Positions 7,510 through 16,389 of a stretch of 64,000 nucleotides of DNA are shown here, piece by piece (position 1 is the first letter of the stretch; every line of letters starts with the position of its first letter). Both the position numbers and the translations under genes were made by a program. The notes beneath the pieces are model-generated. The model worked only from the letters and a program-made list of their open reading frames with translations. It was not told the DNA's origin and did no database searches. The DNA comes from DASYUM01 sp036001225 (GTDB lineage: Bacteria; Methylomirabilota; Methylomirabilia; Rokubacteriales; DASRDR01), in assembly GCA_036001225.1 (NCBI GenBank), contig DASYUM010000339.1:1-64000 (forward strand), in the 5' to 3' direction.

Positions 7510-8864
7510 CGGTGCCCGGGCGGCCGGTGATCGAAGAACCGCTTCGCCTTCAGCTCGTAGCGGGGCAGGCTCCGGCCCGGCAGCACCTCGACGCCGATCG
7601 TCACCCCGATCGCCTCCTTGAGGACGCGCTCGGCCTCCGCCCGCAGCGCCGGGTAGGCGGTCGCGGCCACCTCCGGCCGCGCCTCCGCCTTGACCGTGAC
7701 CGCGTCGTTCGACGCCTCCCACGTCACGTGCACCTCGTAGTGCTCGGAGAGCCCGGCCACCTCGTGGAGGAGCGCCTCCACCGCCGACGGATACACGTTG
7801 ACGCCCTTGACGATGATCATGTGGTCGGTGCGGCCGAGGACCCCCCCGGGGTAGCCGGTCCAGGTGGTCCCGCACCCGCAGGGCGCCTGCGTCCAGCGGA
7901 CGAGGTCGTGGGTCCGGTACTTGATGAGCGGCTGGCCGTGCTGGAGGTAGGAGGTGACGATGTGCTCGCCCACCTCGCCGTCGGGGACCCGGCGATCCTC
8001 CCGGTCCACCACCAGCGCGTGGTACCAGTCCTCGCAGAGGTGGACGCGGTCGGCGAGCGGACAGCCGGGGTTGGTCGGGCCCAGCTCGGCGATCCCGTAC
8101 AGCTCGTAGACCCGGGCTCCCCACAGCTCGGCGATGGCCTCTCGGGTGGTGGGGATGGAGCCGCCCGGTTCGCCCGACACGATCACGATCGAGACCCCGC
8201 TCTGGCGGAGGTCCACGTTCATCTGGCGCGCGACCTCGCCGAGGTAGAGGGCATAGGTCGGGGTGACGACCACGACGTCCGGCCGATAGGCGAGGAGCTG
8301 GTTGATGCGTCCCTTGGAATCGAGGCCCCCGCCCGAGATCACGGTGCCGCCGAGGCGCCGCACGCCCATGTAGGCGCTCCAGAAGGCGGCGAAGATCCCC
8401 CAGTGGAACGGGAAGTAGAAGCTGTGCCGGGGCCGGAGACCGATCCCCCAGTAGAGGTAGACCCACGACTCGCCCCACAGGAGCGACGAGTAGTAGGTGA
8501 GCGGGATGTGGAGCGGCACCCCGGTGGAACCCGAGGTCTGGAAGCGGTGGAGGAAGAAGTCCTCGGGAACGGCCAGCGCCTCGCCGAACGGCGGGCCGGC
8601 GGCCTGGGCCTCCAGGATCTCCTGCTTGTCGATGATGGGCAGCCGCTTCTCGAAGTCGTCCATCGTCCGGATCTGCGCGGGCCGCACCTTCGCCCGGTCG
8701 AGGAGCCGCCGGTACATGGGGCTGCGGGCGTAGGCGTAGCGGATCAGCGCCTGGAGCTTCCGGAGGTGGAGGCGGTCCAGCTCGGCCCGGGACAGCGTCT
8801 GCGTGTAGGGGTTCCAGAATCGCGCGCCGAGGGTCTGGTCCCTGAAGAGCGCGAGCGGCTTCAT
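7491..8864 (-). CDS. Phenylacetate-CoA ligase family (PaaK-like) AMP-forming ligase
   Basis: A 457-residue adenylate-forming enzyme of the PaaK family, which activates an aryl or acyl acid to its AMP ester and then the CoA thioester. The phosphate loop is TSGSTGVPLH, and the adenine-binding motif is YGIAELGPTNPG. The C-terminal hinge and lid (TDHMIIVKGVNVYPSAVEALL) and the late conserved Lys (YELKAKRF) are intact. The substrate is not predictable from sequence. The ATG lies 26 bases after the VIT1-like gene, at the end of an ECF-sigma operon, so it may belong to a stress or envelope regulon rather than aromatic catabolism. Confidence 0.85.
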   Translation of the reverse strand: MKPLALFRDQTLGARFWNPYTQTLSRAELDRLHLRKLQALIRYAYARSPMYRRLLDRAKVRPAQIRTMDDFEKRLPIIDKQEILEAQAAGPPFGEALAVPEDFFLHRFQTSGSTGVPLHIPLTYYSSLLWGESWVYLYWGIGLRPRHSFYFPFHWGIFAAFWSAYMGVRRLGGTVISGGGLDSKGRINQLLAYRPDVVVVTPTYALYLGEVARQMNVDLRQSGVSIVIVSGEPGGSIPTTREAIAELWGARVYELYGIAELGPTNPGCPLADRVHLCEDWYHALVVDREDRRVPDGEVGEHIVTSYLQHGQPLIKYRTHDLVRWTQAPCGCGTTWTGYPGGVLGRTDHMIIVKGVNVYPSAVEALLHEVAGLSEHYEVHVTWEASNDAVTVKAEARPEVAATAYPALRAEAERVLKEAIGVTIGVEVLPGRSLPRYELKAKRFFDHRPPGHRWQRDA

Positions 8865-8890
8865 CGCCGGCCGCGCGCCGGGCCGGGCGC

Positions 8891-9853
8891 TCACACCGAG
8901 ATGCCCCACAGGTGCTTGGTCACGATGCCGATGGCGTAGGTGATCCCGACCGCGGCGGCGATGATGACGAGGTTGGTGACGATCCGCCGCCGGATGTTCA
9001 TGCCGGAGAGGAACGCCAGCACCAGCGAGACCACGATGATGAGGCTCCCCGCGGCGAGGAGCGAGGGCAGCGCGTTCCGGGCGCCGATCAGGACGGGCAG
9101 CACCGGGACCAGCGCGCCGGCGAAGTAGCTGGCGCCGATGAGCCCCGCCGACGCCAGCGGGGGCTCGCCGGCGACCTCGGCCGACCCGGCGGTGCCCAGA
9201 AACCGCCGCCGCTCGACCTCGGTCTGCCGCACCTCGGCTTCCGAGCTGGCCGCGACGTAGGCGCCGGCCGCCATCGACAGCGACCCGGCGACGGCGACGG
9301 TCGAGCCGGCGATCAGCACGGTGGCGGCGTCTCCGAAGGCGCCGAAGAAACCGCTGACCGCCCCCAGGATCTCCACCAGCCCATCGTTGAGCCCGAAGAA
9401 GATGTTGCGGATCCGCTCCGGGTTGATCCGGCGCTCGGCCATCCGGGTCACCACGGCGTCCTCGTGCTGGAACTCGTCCTCCAGGATCCCCCGCACGGCA
9501 CCGCCGAGCGGGCCGTCCCGATATGCCTCCCACAGGGACAGGTACTTCCGCACCCCGTAGACCTCGATCGCCTCCAGGACCAGGTGCACGGCCGGTGCCC
9601 CGAAGACGCGACAGATCAGCGTGATCAGCGCGAGCTTCAGGCGGCGGCCGACATCGAGGGTCGCGAGCTTGAGGCCGAAGAACTCCTGCCAGAAGGCGAA
9701 GTGCCGCGTCTCGACCTGGATCAGCTCGTCCAGCATCGCCTGGAGGTCGCCGGACGTGACCTCGCGCAGCGTCCGGTAGAGCGAGAGGTCGAACAGCTCA
9801 TCGAGGATGAGCGTGCGGGCGAGCCGATCGTCGGCGGGGTGGCCGGGAGGCAT
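8891..9853 (-). CDS. VIT1/CCC1-family metal transporter with N-terminal ferritin-like domain
   Basis: A 320-residue protein. Residues 1-135 form a helical ferritin/rubrerythrin-like domain (ETRHFAFWQEFF and ILEDEFQHEDAVV supply Glu/His ligands typical of a di-iron or metal-sensing site). Residues 140-320 form a five-helix VIT1-type iron/manganese transporter starting IFFGLNDGLVEILGAVSG. The architecture resembles membrane-bound ferritin-type exporters (MbfA). It lies 9 bases after the anti-sigma gene and is probably co-transcribed with it. Direction of transport and metal (Fe or Mn) are inferred from the family only. Confidence 0.85.
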   Translation of the reverse strand: MPPGHPADDRLARTLILDELFDLSLYRTLREVTSGDLQAMLDELIQVETRHFAFWQEFFGLKLATLDVGRRLKLALITLICRVFGAPAVHLVLEAIEVYGVRKYLSLWEAYRDGPLGGAVRGILEDEFQHEDAVVTRMAERRINPERIRNIFFGLNDGLVEILGAVSGFFGAFGDAATVLIAGSTVAVAGSLSMAAGAYVAASSEAEVRQTEVERRRFLGTAGSAEVAGEPPLASAGLIGASYFAGALVPVLPVLIGARNALPSLLAAGSLIIVVSLVLAFLSGMNIRRRIVTNLVIIAAAVGITYAIGIVTKHLWGISV

Positions 9854-9862
9854 GCCCTCCGA

Positions 9863-11434
9863 CTATAGCAGGCCCGCCGGCGCCAGGGGGCGCGCGGTCC
9901 GGTAGAGCGCGCGCGCGCAGGCGCCCACGCCGAGGCACCACACGGCCAGGCGGACCAGCGACCCGAGCCAGGGCAGCTCACCGGCCACGGCCAGCACGAG
10001 CAGCCCCAGCCCCAGCGCCGGCAGCGATCCCCACGCGCTCGGGCCGGCGGGGCGAAGAAGCGCCCGCCCGATGAACGTGCCGACGACGATCTTCGCCGTG
10101 TAGAGCGCGGTGAGGTAGAGGGCGGCGCCGATCAGCGCCAGCGGCAGACCGACCAGCGTAGCGGCCAGCAGGAGCACCGCCAGAGGCCCGCCGACGAGGA
10201 CGGCCGCGCCCAGCGGCAGGCTCCGCGACCAGTCCCCCACCGCCCCCACGCTCGCCTGGAAGAAGCGGGGGACGAGCGCGAGGGCCAGGTAGCCGAGGAG
10301 GGCGGCGCCGAAGAGGTGGACGCCGAGCCAGAAGTAGACGCGCGGCTCGGCGTACACGGCGCTCCCGGCGGGCACCGGCCGGATCGTACGCTGCCCGCCG
10401 ACGGCGACGGCCGGATCGAGCGCCGCGGCGCCGCTTTCGACCTGGGCGGTCAGGTCGCCCCCGACCCGGCCCGGGGGCGCCAGCACGAGCCGGTGCGCCC
10501 GCACGGTCAGGTGCCGGCCGACCGACCCGGCGATCCGCGCCGTCTCGCCGAATACCCACACGCTCCGGCCGACGGCGCCCTCGACGTCGAGGCCGCGTCC
10601 GACCAGGCTCAGGTCGCCGTCCACGGCCGACCCCTCGGCCAGCCCGGTCGCGCGATTGACGCCGTAGAGGCTGCGCGCGACCCGGCCCCGGATCCGCACG
10701 CTCCCGGCGAACGAGTAGACGTTGCCGTCCACGGTCCCCCCGATCTCGACGGTGGCCGCCGCCGCGACGAGGTCGCCGCGGATCGCGCCGCGCACCTCCA
10801 CCCGCCGGGCGGCGACGATGAGGTCGCCGTCCACGGTGCCGTCGATGCGAATCGTCTCGCCCCAGGCGACCAGGGTCCCCTCGGTCGTCCGGTCGCCCGG
10901 AACCGTGACCTCGCCGCCGCTGCGGGTCTCGATCCCGAGCGCCGCCGCCGGCAGCCCGGCCAGGACGCCGAGGACCAGCAGCCCGACGATGTGCCGGGCC
11001 GGCCGCCGGACGATGAGCGCGAGGCCGGCCAGCGCGAGCGCCGCCATCGTGGCAACCGCGGCGACCGTCACCGCCGAGGCCACGGTCCCCGCGTTCAGGG
11101 CCAGGGCCAGCCCCAGGTCGAAGGCCAGGCTCCACCAGTCGAGGCCGGCGAGCGGTCTCGGGCGGGCCACGCCGCCGGCGAGCCAGAGCGCGGCGACCAG
11201 CGCCGCCGCGACCGCCACAGCGACCAGTCGCCAGTGGTCCGTCGCCGGCGCGATGGCCGGCGCCGCCTCCTCCGCGAGGACGGTGGCGAGCAGGCGGTTC
11301 TCCGCCTCCAGGCCGCCCAGGAGTCGCCGGCAGCGCGGGCAGCCCGCCAGGTGCCGCTCGACGTCGCGGGCCTCGTCGGCCGGCAGCTCGCGGTCGGCGT
11401 ACATCGCGTAGGTCAGCTCGGAAAAGCAGCTCAT
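9863..11434 (-). CDS. Zinc-finger anti-sigma factor fused to a bactofilin-like beta-helix and membrane segments
   Basis: A 523-residue protein. Residues 1-45 are an anti-sigma zinc-finger domain (CFSELTYAMYADRELP, then HLAGCPRC, the ZAS His-x3-Cys-x2-Cys). One transmembrane helix follows (about 70-95), then two more. A middle region repeats GTVDGDLIVAARRVEVRGA-like turns of 18-20 residues, the parallel beta-helix of polymer-forming (bactofilin/DUF583-type) proteins. About four hydrophobic helices end the chain. The ATG at 11434 is preferred; a GTG at 11449 lies inside a repeat. The preceding ECF sigma gene is its likely partner. The beta-helix could sense envelope state, but that is inference. 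Confidence 0.8.
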   Translation of the reverse strand: MSCFSELTYAMYADRELPADEARDVERHLAGCPRCRRLLGGLEAENRLLATVLAEEAAPAIAPATDHWRLVAVAVAAALVAALWLAGGVARPRPLAGLDWWSLAFDLGLALALNAGTVASAVTVAAVATMAALALAGLALIVRRPARHIVGLLVLGVLAGLPAAALGIETRSGGEVTVPGDRTTEGTLVAWGETIRIDGTVDGDLIVAARRVEVRGAIRGDLVAAAATVEIGGTVDGNVYSFAGSVRIRGRVARSLYGVNRATGLAEGSAVDGDLSLVGRGLDVEGAVGRSVWVFGETARIAGSVGRHLTVRAHRLVLAPPGRVGGDLTAQVESGAAALDPAVAVGGQRTIRPVPAGSAVYAEPRVYFWLGVHLFGAALLGYLALALVPRFFQASVGAVGDWSRSLPLGAAVLVGGPLAVLLLAATLVGLPLALIGAALYLTALYTAKIVVGTFIGRALLRPAGPSAWGSLPALGLGLLVLAVAGELPWLGSLVRLAVWCLGVGACARALYRTARPLAPAGLL

Positions 11435-11490
11435 CGGGTCCACCCCCACCCCCGTCCCCTCCCCACCCGCCGGGGGGAGGGGTGGGTCCC
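11431..11490 (-). repeat. Start-codon hairpin repeat, family C, copy 1
   Basis: On the minus strand a G/C-only inverted repeat (CCCCTCCCC paired with GGGGAGGGG, loop about 7 bases) is followed by GGTGGACCCGATGA, whose ATG is the start codon of the anti-sigma gene. The same element ends at the 5' end of the 2Fe-2S subunit gene (34450-34500). It occupies most of the gap after the sigma factor gene. Confidence 0.75.
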
Positions 11491-11537
11491 TACGCGCGAG
11501 CCCCTCACTCGACGGTGCTCCCGGCTCTCACCACGTT

Positions 11538-12113
11538 TCATTGTCGTGATCCCTCGGCGCCGACGCCGAGCGTCCGGCGCAGCTCCTGCTTGGCCCGGAA
11601 AATCAGCGTCGCCACGTGATTCCGCGTGAGCCCGAGCTGGCTGGCGATCTCCTCGTAGCTCAGCTCGCCGTAGTAACGAAGGGTGAGCGGCACGCGGTAG
11701 CGGTCCGGGAGCGCCGCCAGCGCCTGGCGCAGCTCGACCCGGCGCTCCCGGCCCAGAGCTTCCGCCAGCGGGGACGTCGCCTCGCCGGCTGGCCCCTCGG
11801 TCGCGTCCGGGTCCTCGGCGGCGAAGAGGCGTCCGTCCCGCCGGCGCCGCCGCAGCACGTCCACGCAATGATGGGCGGCCACGCTGAAGAGCCAGCGCGG
11901 GAAGGGCTGGCCCGGATCGTACGAGGCCAGCGAGCGCTGCACCCGCAGGAAGACCTCGCTGGCGGCGTCCTCGGCCGCATCGGCGGACCCGAGCAGGTGA
12001 CGACAGAGGCCGACGACGCGCCGGCCGAACCGGTGGTAGAGTTCGGCGAAGGCGTCGCCGTCTCCCCCGCGGGCGCGCTCGACCAGCGCCGCCTCTGCTG
12101 CCGTCTCGGCCAT
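11538..12113 (-). CDS. ECF-type RNA polymerase sigma factor
   Basis: A 191-residue group 4 sigma factor. Region 2 includes DAFAELYHRFGRRV, then ASEVFLRVQRSL and WLFSVAAHHCVDVLRRRRR (promoter -10 recognition). Region 4 includes LPDRYRVPLTLRYYGELSYE and a helix-turn-helix EIASQLGLTRNHVATLIFRA (promoter -35 recognition). Region 3 is absent, as in ECF factors. The next gene carries a ZAS anti-sigma domain, so the pair is a membrane-linked sigma/anti-sigma switch. The metal transporter and ligase genes downstream are the obvious first targets. Autoregulation is likely but no promoter was identified. Confidence 0.93.
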   Translation of the reverse strand: MAETAAEAALVERARGGDGDAFAELYHRFGRRVVGLCRHLLGSADAAEDAASEVFLRVQRSLASYDPGQPFPRWLFSVAAHHCVDVLRRRRRDGRLFAAEDPDATEGPAGEATSPLAEALGRERRVELRQALAALPDRYRVPLTLRYYGELSYEEIASQLGLTRNHVATLIFRAKQELRRTLGVGAEGSRQ

Positions 12114-12261
12114 GCCGCCCCTCCGCCGGCTCTCATACGGTCTTACGATCGGGCCCCGGCAAAGTTTCGCCCGCCGCCGCCCGGCGTTCCAGCCTCGAAA
12201 CTTATCGGGCGGGCGAACGTATGACGAGGTGGAAGCGGTCAGACCCTTGGAAAAGGAGCCG

Positions 12262-12789
12262 ATGATGCGACGAGCGGACTGCTGCCCCCGCCGTTACCCC
12301 GCGGATGGGACCGCCCCCGACCCCGACGGTCCCGGTGTCGTCGCCCGGCCCCCCCGCATCTACCTCGCCTTCACGGCGCTCGGCCTCGCGCTCCACTGGC
12401 TCCGACCCGTGGCGCTCCTGCCGGCCGGGACGCCGCCCGCCCTCGGGTACGCGGCCGGCGGTGTCCTGGCCGGGCTGGGGGTCGCCATCATGGCGATCGC
12501 GGTCCGGCAATTCCGGCGGGCGGGGACGAACGTCGAGACTCCGAAACCGGCCACCGCCCTCGTCACCGACGGCCTGTATCGGTGGTCCCGGAACCCGATG
12601 TACCTCTCGCTGACCCTCATCTACGCCGGCGTCGCGGCCGCCGCCAACAGCCTGTGGCTGGCGGCGCTCCTGCTCCCGCTGCTCGCCGTCATGCGCTACG
12701 GCGTGATCGCCCGTGAGGAACGATACCTGGCCGGCAAGTTCGGCGGGGGCTACCACGCCTACACGACGTCGGTGCGGCGGTGGCTGTGA
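12262..12789 (+). CDS. Isoprenylcysteine carboxyl methyltransferase-like membrane protein
   Basis: A 175-residue integral membrane protein with about four hydrophobic segments. The C-terminal half carries the ICMT/PEMT-type motifs VTDGLYRWSRNPMYLS and REERYLAGKFGGGY, the S-adenosylmethionine-binding part of this fold. Bacterial members are usually of unknown substrate; some methylate lipids or small molecules. The start is the first of two consecutive ATGs (12262, 12265) after a ribosome site (aaaaggagccg). A Cys pair (ADCCPRR) lies in the cytoplasmic N-terminus. It is divergent from the ECF sigma gene and convergent with the kinase. Confidence 0.75.
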   Translation: MMRRADCCPRRYPADGTAPDPDGPGVVARPPRIYLAFTALGLALHWLRPVALLPAGTPPALGYAAGGVLAGLGVAIMAIAVRQFRRAGTNVETPKPATALVTDGLYRWSRNPMYLSLTLIYAGVAAAANSLWLAALLLPLLAVMRYGVIAREERYLAGKFGGGYHAYTTSVRRWL

Positions 12790-12875
12790 GGGCACCGACG
12801 CGGGGCATGGGTCGGGGCAGTCGAATCGGGCGCCGGGCGGTCAGGGCCAACCGCGCCGGCCAGAGACGGGGAGCG

Positions 12876-15800
12876 TCAGGCGGCGCGGCGGGCGGCCAGC
12901 GTCACCACGACCGCGGCCAGCTCGGCCGGCTGGACTGGCTTCGCGATGTGGACCTGGAAGCCGGCCGACACGGCGCGGATCCGATCCTCCACGGTTCCGT
13001 AGGCGGTCAGCGCCGCCGCCGGCGTGCGGCCGCCCTGGTCGGCGGGTAGGGTCCGCACCTTGCCGATCAGCGCGTAACCGTCCTCGCCGGGCAGGGCGAG
13101 GTCGGCCAGGAGGACATCGGGCTTCAGTCGGGCCAGTGCCTCCAGGGCCTCGCCCACCGAGGCGACGGCGGTGACGCTCGCCCCGTAGTGCTGGAGCGTC
13201 GCCGTCACCAGCTCGCGCGCGTCCGCCTCATCGTCCACCACCAGCACCTGCACGCCGGCCAGAATCGGGGCCACCCCGGGCACGCTTCGTCCGGCTTTCT
13301 CCGCCGGTCGCACGGCGGGGATGGGCAGCTTGACGGTGAACGTCGCTCCCTGCCCTTCGCCCGGGCTCTCGACGGAGACGGTGCCGCCGTGTAGCTCGAT
13401 CAGCTCCCGCACGATGCTGAGCCCCAGCCCCAGCCCGCCGTGGGTGCGGGTACTCGGGCTCTCGGCCTGCCGGAAGCGCTCGAAGATGTGGGGGAGGAAG
13501 TCGGGAGTGATTCCCTGCCCGGTGTCGCGCACGGTGAGCTTGAACTGTCCCTCCGCTCGCTCGAGGTGCACCGCCACCTGCCCGCCGGCGGGGGTGAACT
13601 TGACCGCGTTGGACAGCAGGTTCCAGATCACCTGCTGGAGTCGCACCGGATCGCCGGACACGGTGGCGTCGGGCACGTCGGGGGCCACGTCGAGCCGGAT
13701 CGTCTTGGCCAGCGCGGCCGGGCGTACGACGTCGAGGGCGGCCTCGATGACGGCCCGGAGCGGAACCGGCCGGACGTCGAGCCGGAGTTGGCCGGTGACG
13801 ACGCGGGAGACGTCGAGGAGGTCCTCGATGAGCTGGGCCTGCATCTTGGCGTTGCGCTCGATCGTCTCGAAGGCGCGAGCCCGGGTCGGCTCGTCGAGCT
13901 TTGCCGTGCGCAGCAGGTGCAGCCAGCCCAGCATGGCGTTCAGTGGTGAGCGCAGCTCGTGGGAGAGGGTGGCCAGGAAGTGGTCTTTCGACTGGTTGGC
14001 CCGACGGAGCTGGGCCTCGGTCCGCTTGAGCCGGGTGATGTCGTGGAAGACGACCACCGCGGTGGCGGGCTGGCCGTGCATGGCCGGCAGGGTGTCGGCG
14101 TAGAGGAGCAGCGAGCGGGCGCCGGTGGGGAGGTGCCAGTCCATCTGGAACCCCTCCAGCCGCTCGCCGCCAGCGACCCGGACGCCCGGCATCTGGTCGT
14201 TGGCGATGCGATCGCCGGCGGCATCGGTGCAGTAGTAGACGGTGTGATACTCCTCGGCCGGCACGTTCTTGGGGTAGTCGCCCCCGGCCATCTGGTCGGC
14301 GGCCGCGTTGGCGAAGGTCACCCGCGCGGTGCCGGGCTCGATGAGCAGGATGGGCAAGGGCGCCAGGTCGAGGACCGCTTCCAGCCACGTGCGCTCGTTG
14401 GCGAGCTGCTGCTCGGCCCGCCGGCGCTCGGTGACGTCCATCGCGTACGCGATCAGCCGCACCGGCTGGCCCGTGCTGTCCCGCAGCACCGAGAGCGACA
14501 GGTGGCCGTAGAACTCCTCCCCCGTCTTTCGCTGCAGCTGGACCTCGATCTCGTGGCTCTCCTTGGCCCGGAGCGGCGCCAGCACCTGCTCGGCCACGAA
14601 CTCCCGGGCGTTGTCCGGATACACGAAGGAGAGGTGGCGGCCGAGCGCTTCCGCCGCCGGGTAGCCGAAGAGCCGGGCCGCTCCCTCGTTCCAGCTCGTC
14701 ACGCACCCCTCCAGATCGGTCGCGATGACCGCGTCGTGGATCTGGTCGAGGATCTGGGCATGCTGGCGGAGCGTCTCCTCGGTCTGCCTGCGCTCGGTGA
14801 CGTCCACCATGAGGCCGCGGAGCTGGCGAGGACGGCCGTCCTCCCCGGGAACGACGTAGACGATCGCGTGGAGCCAGACCATCCGGGCGTCGGCCGTCAC
14901 CGCCCGGTATTCGAAGTCGTGTTCGCGCCCCTCGGCGGTCGCCGTCCGGCGGAGCGTGGTGATCCGCTCGCGGTCCACCGCGTGGATGTGCTTGAGCCAA
15001 AACTCGGGATCCTCCAGCCACTGCTCGACCGGATAGCCGAGGATCTCCTTGGCCCGTTGGCTGACGAAGGTGAAGCGGAAGGTCGCGGGGTCGGCCTCCC
15101 ACACGATGGCGTGGAGGCCCTGGACCAGGTCGTGGAACCGGCGCTGGGCCGCTTGCGCTTCGGTGTACAGGCCCGTCCGCTCGACCACCATCGAGGCCAT
15201 CTGGGCGAGCTGGACCAGCACGGCTTCGTCGCTGGCGGTGAACGGCCCCCCGTCCTTGCCGAACAGCTCGATGCGCCCGAGAGGCCGGCCACGCCGGCCG
15301 AGCAGTGGCGCCGTGACCCCGCTCGGCGCGGGCGTCTCCGCCAGCGGCCCCGGCATCCCGGCGGGTGAGACGGCGGTGAGCCGCTCCACCCCGTCCTCCT
15401 CGAGGGTCACCCTGGTCACCGCGCGCTGAGCCCCGACGATGTCTCGGGCCTGATCGGTGATGACCTGCAGCAGCTCGTCGAGTGACAGAGTCCCGTTCAT
15501 CGCCAGCGCGGCGCGGGTCAGTGCGCGGAGCTGGATGGCGTGTCCCTCGGTCCGGCGGGCCGCGCGCTCCGCCTCCAGGCGAGCGGCGAGCTCCCGGCCG
15601 AGGAGCTGGTCCTTCAGCCGATTGCGCTCTCGGAGCACCCCGACGAGCCGGGCGCCCTGGAGCGCGCTCGCCGCCTGGCTGGACGCCGTCCGGAAGAGGA
15701 AGCTCTCCGCCTCGGTGGGGAAATCGGCGCGGGCGGCGGCGGCCACCACCATGGCGTCCGTCCCCAGCGGCAGGCACACCAGCCGCACGCTGCCCGAACC

Positions 15801-16169
15801 GGCGGGGTGCGGGATCACCGCCGCCGAGGCTGGCGGCTGCGGCGTGATCCACGGCGCCAGTCCGCGGCCGAGGGCCTCGGTCCGATCCGCCGCGCTCGGC
15901 CTCTGCTCGACCTGGGCCGCCTCGATGACCGGCCCTCCGGCGGGATCGGTCAAGCGCACGTACGCGAAGGCCAGGTCGAGCATGCTCGACAGGACGTCGG
16001 CGAGATCCTGCGCGATCCGGCCCGGCTCCTGGCCGCTCCAGGCCGCCGGCAACGCCAGGAGCGCAGCGACATCGCTCGCCTGCCGGCGGAGCCGGACGAC
16101 CTCGTCGGTCAGCGCGGCGATGGACGCCGGTGAGGCGGCCGGGGGCGGCGACTCAGGCTCCGCGGCCAT
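12876..16169 (-). CDS. Hybrid sensor histidine kinase (GAF-PAS-HisKA-HATPase-receiver)
   Basis: A soluble-looking hybrid kinase of 1097 residues. Two GAF-like regions (about 35-195 and 205-340) precede three PAS domains (about 345-460, 465-590, 595-715; for example ATDLEGCVTSWNEGAARLFG). The phosphoacceptor His737 lies in TLSHELRSPLNAML. The HATPase has NLLSNAVKFTPAGG, DTGQGI and GLGLGLSIV. A C-terminal receiver has VLVVDDEADA and phosphoacceptor Asp1023 (LLADLALPGEDG). No transmembrane segment is seen, so it should sense a cytoplasmic cue. No DNA-binding partner lies next to it. Confidence 0.93.
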   Translation of the reverse strand: MAAEPESPPPAASPASIAALTDEVVRLRRQASDVAALLALPAAWSGQEPGRIAQDLADVLSSMLDLAFAYVRLTDPAGGPVIEAAQVEQRPSAADRTEALGRGLAPWITPQPPASAAVIPHPAGSGSVRLVCLPLGTDAMVVAAAARADFPTEAESFLFRTASSQAASALQGARLVGVLRERNRLKDQLLGRELAARLEAERAARRTEGHAIQLRALTRAALAMNGTLSLDELLQVITDQARDIVGAQRAVTRVTLEEDGVERLTAVSPAGMPGPLAETPAPSGVTAPLLGRRGRPLGRIELFGKDGGPFTASDEAVLVQLAQMASMVVERTGLYTEAQAAQRRFHDLVQGLHAIVWEADPATFRFTFVSQRAKEILGYPVEQWLEDPEFWLKHIHAVDRERITTLRRTATAEGREHDFEYRAVTADARMVWLHAIVYVVPGEDGRPRQLRGLMVDVTERRQTEETLRQHAQILDQIHDAVIATDLEGCVTSWNEGAARLFGYPAAEALGRHLSFVYPDNAREFVAEQVLAPLRAKESHEIEVQLQRKTGEEFYGHLSLSVLRDSTGQPVRLIAYAMDVTERRRAEQQLANERTWLEAVLDLAPLPILLIEPGTARVTFANAAADQMAGGDYPKNVPAEEYHTVYYCTDAAGDRIANDQMPGVRVAGGERLEGFQMDWHLPTGARSLLLYADTLPAMHGQPATAVVVFHDITRLKRTEAQLRRANQSKDHFLATLSHELRSPLNAMLGWLHLLRTAKLDEPTRARAFETIERNAKMQAQLIEDLLDVSRVVTGQLRLDVRPVPLRAVIEAALDVVRPAALAKTIRLDVAPDVPDATVSGDPVRLQQVIWNLLSNAVKFTPAGGQVAVHLERAEGQFKLTVRDTGQGITPDFLPHIFERFRQAESPSTRTHGGLGLGLSIVRELIELHGGTVSVESPGEGQGATFTVKLPIPAVRPAEKAGRSVPGVAPILAGVQVLVVDDEADARELVTATLQHYGASVTAVASVGEALEALARLKPDVLLADLALPGEDGYALIGKVRTLPADQGGRTPAAALTAYGTVEDRIRAVSAGFQVHIAKPVQPAELAAVVVTLAARRAA

Positions 16170-16316
16170 CCGCCGGAGACTCCGGGAAAACCGGGTGTAG
16201 GCGTCGGGGGCGCGGGGTCGTGTGGATGACGGCCTCCAGCCAAAGCATCAGGGCGTCGATGACGCTGGGAAACGAGGAGGGCCCGCTGACTCGGCGTTCC
16301 ACCGGCCTCAATTCGA

Positions 16317-16346
16317 GACATACCAACTCCGATGACCGCGTGTCAA
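16317..16346 (-). promoter_or_regulatory. Candidate sigma70-type promoter of the hybrid kinase gene
   Basis: On the minus strand a perfect TTGACA (16346-16341) and TATGTC (16322-16317) are separated by 18 bases. It would give a leader of about 140 bases before the ATG at 16169. Bases 16170-16389 hold no other gene that I can see. Confidence 0.5.
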
Positions 16347-16389
16347 GCTCACCGCGAGGGTACGGTCCTGAACGATCTCGCGGCCAGGG

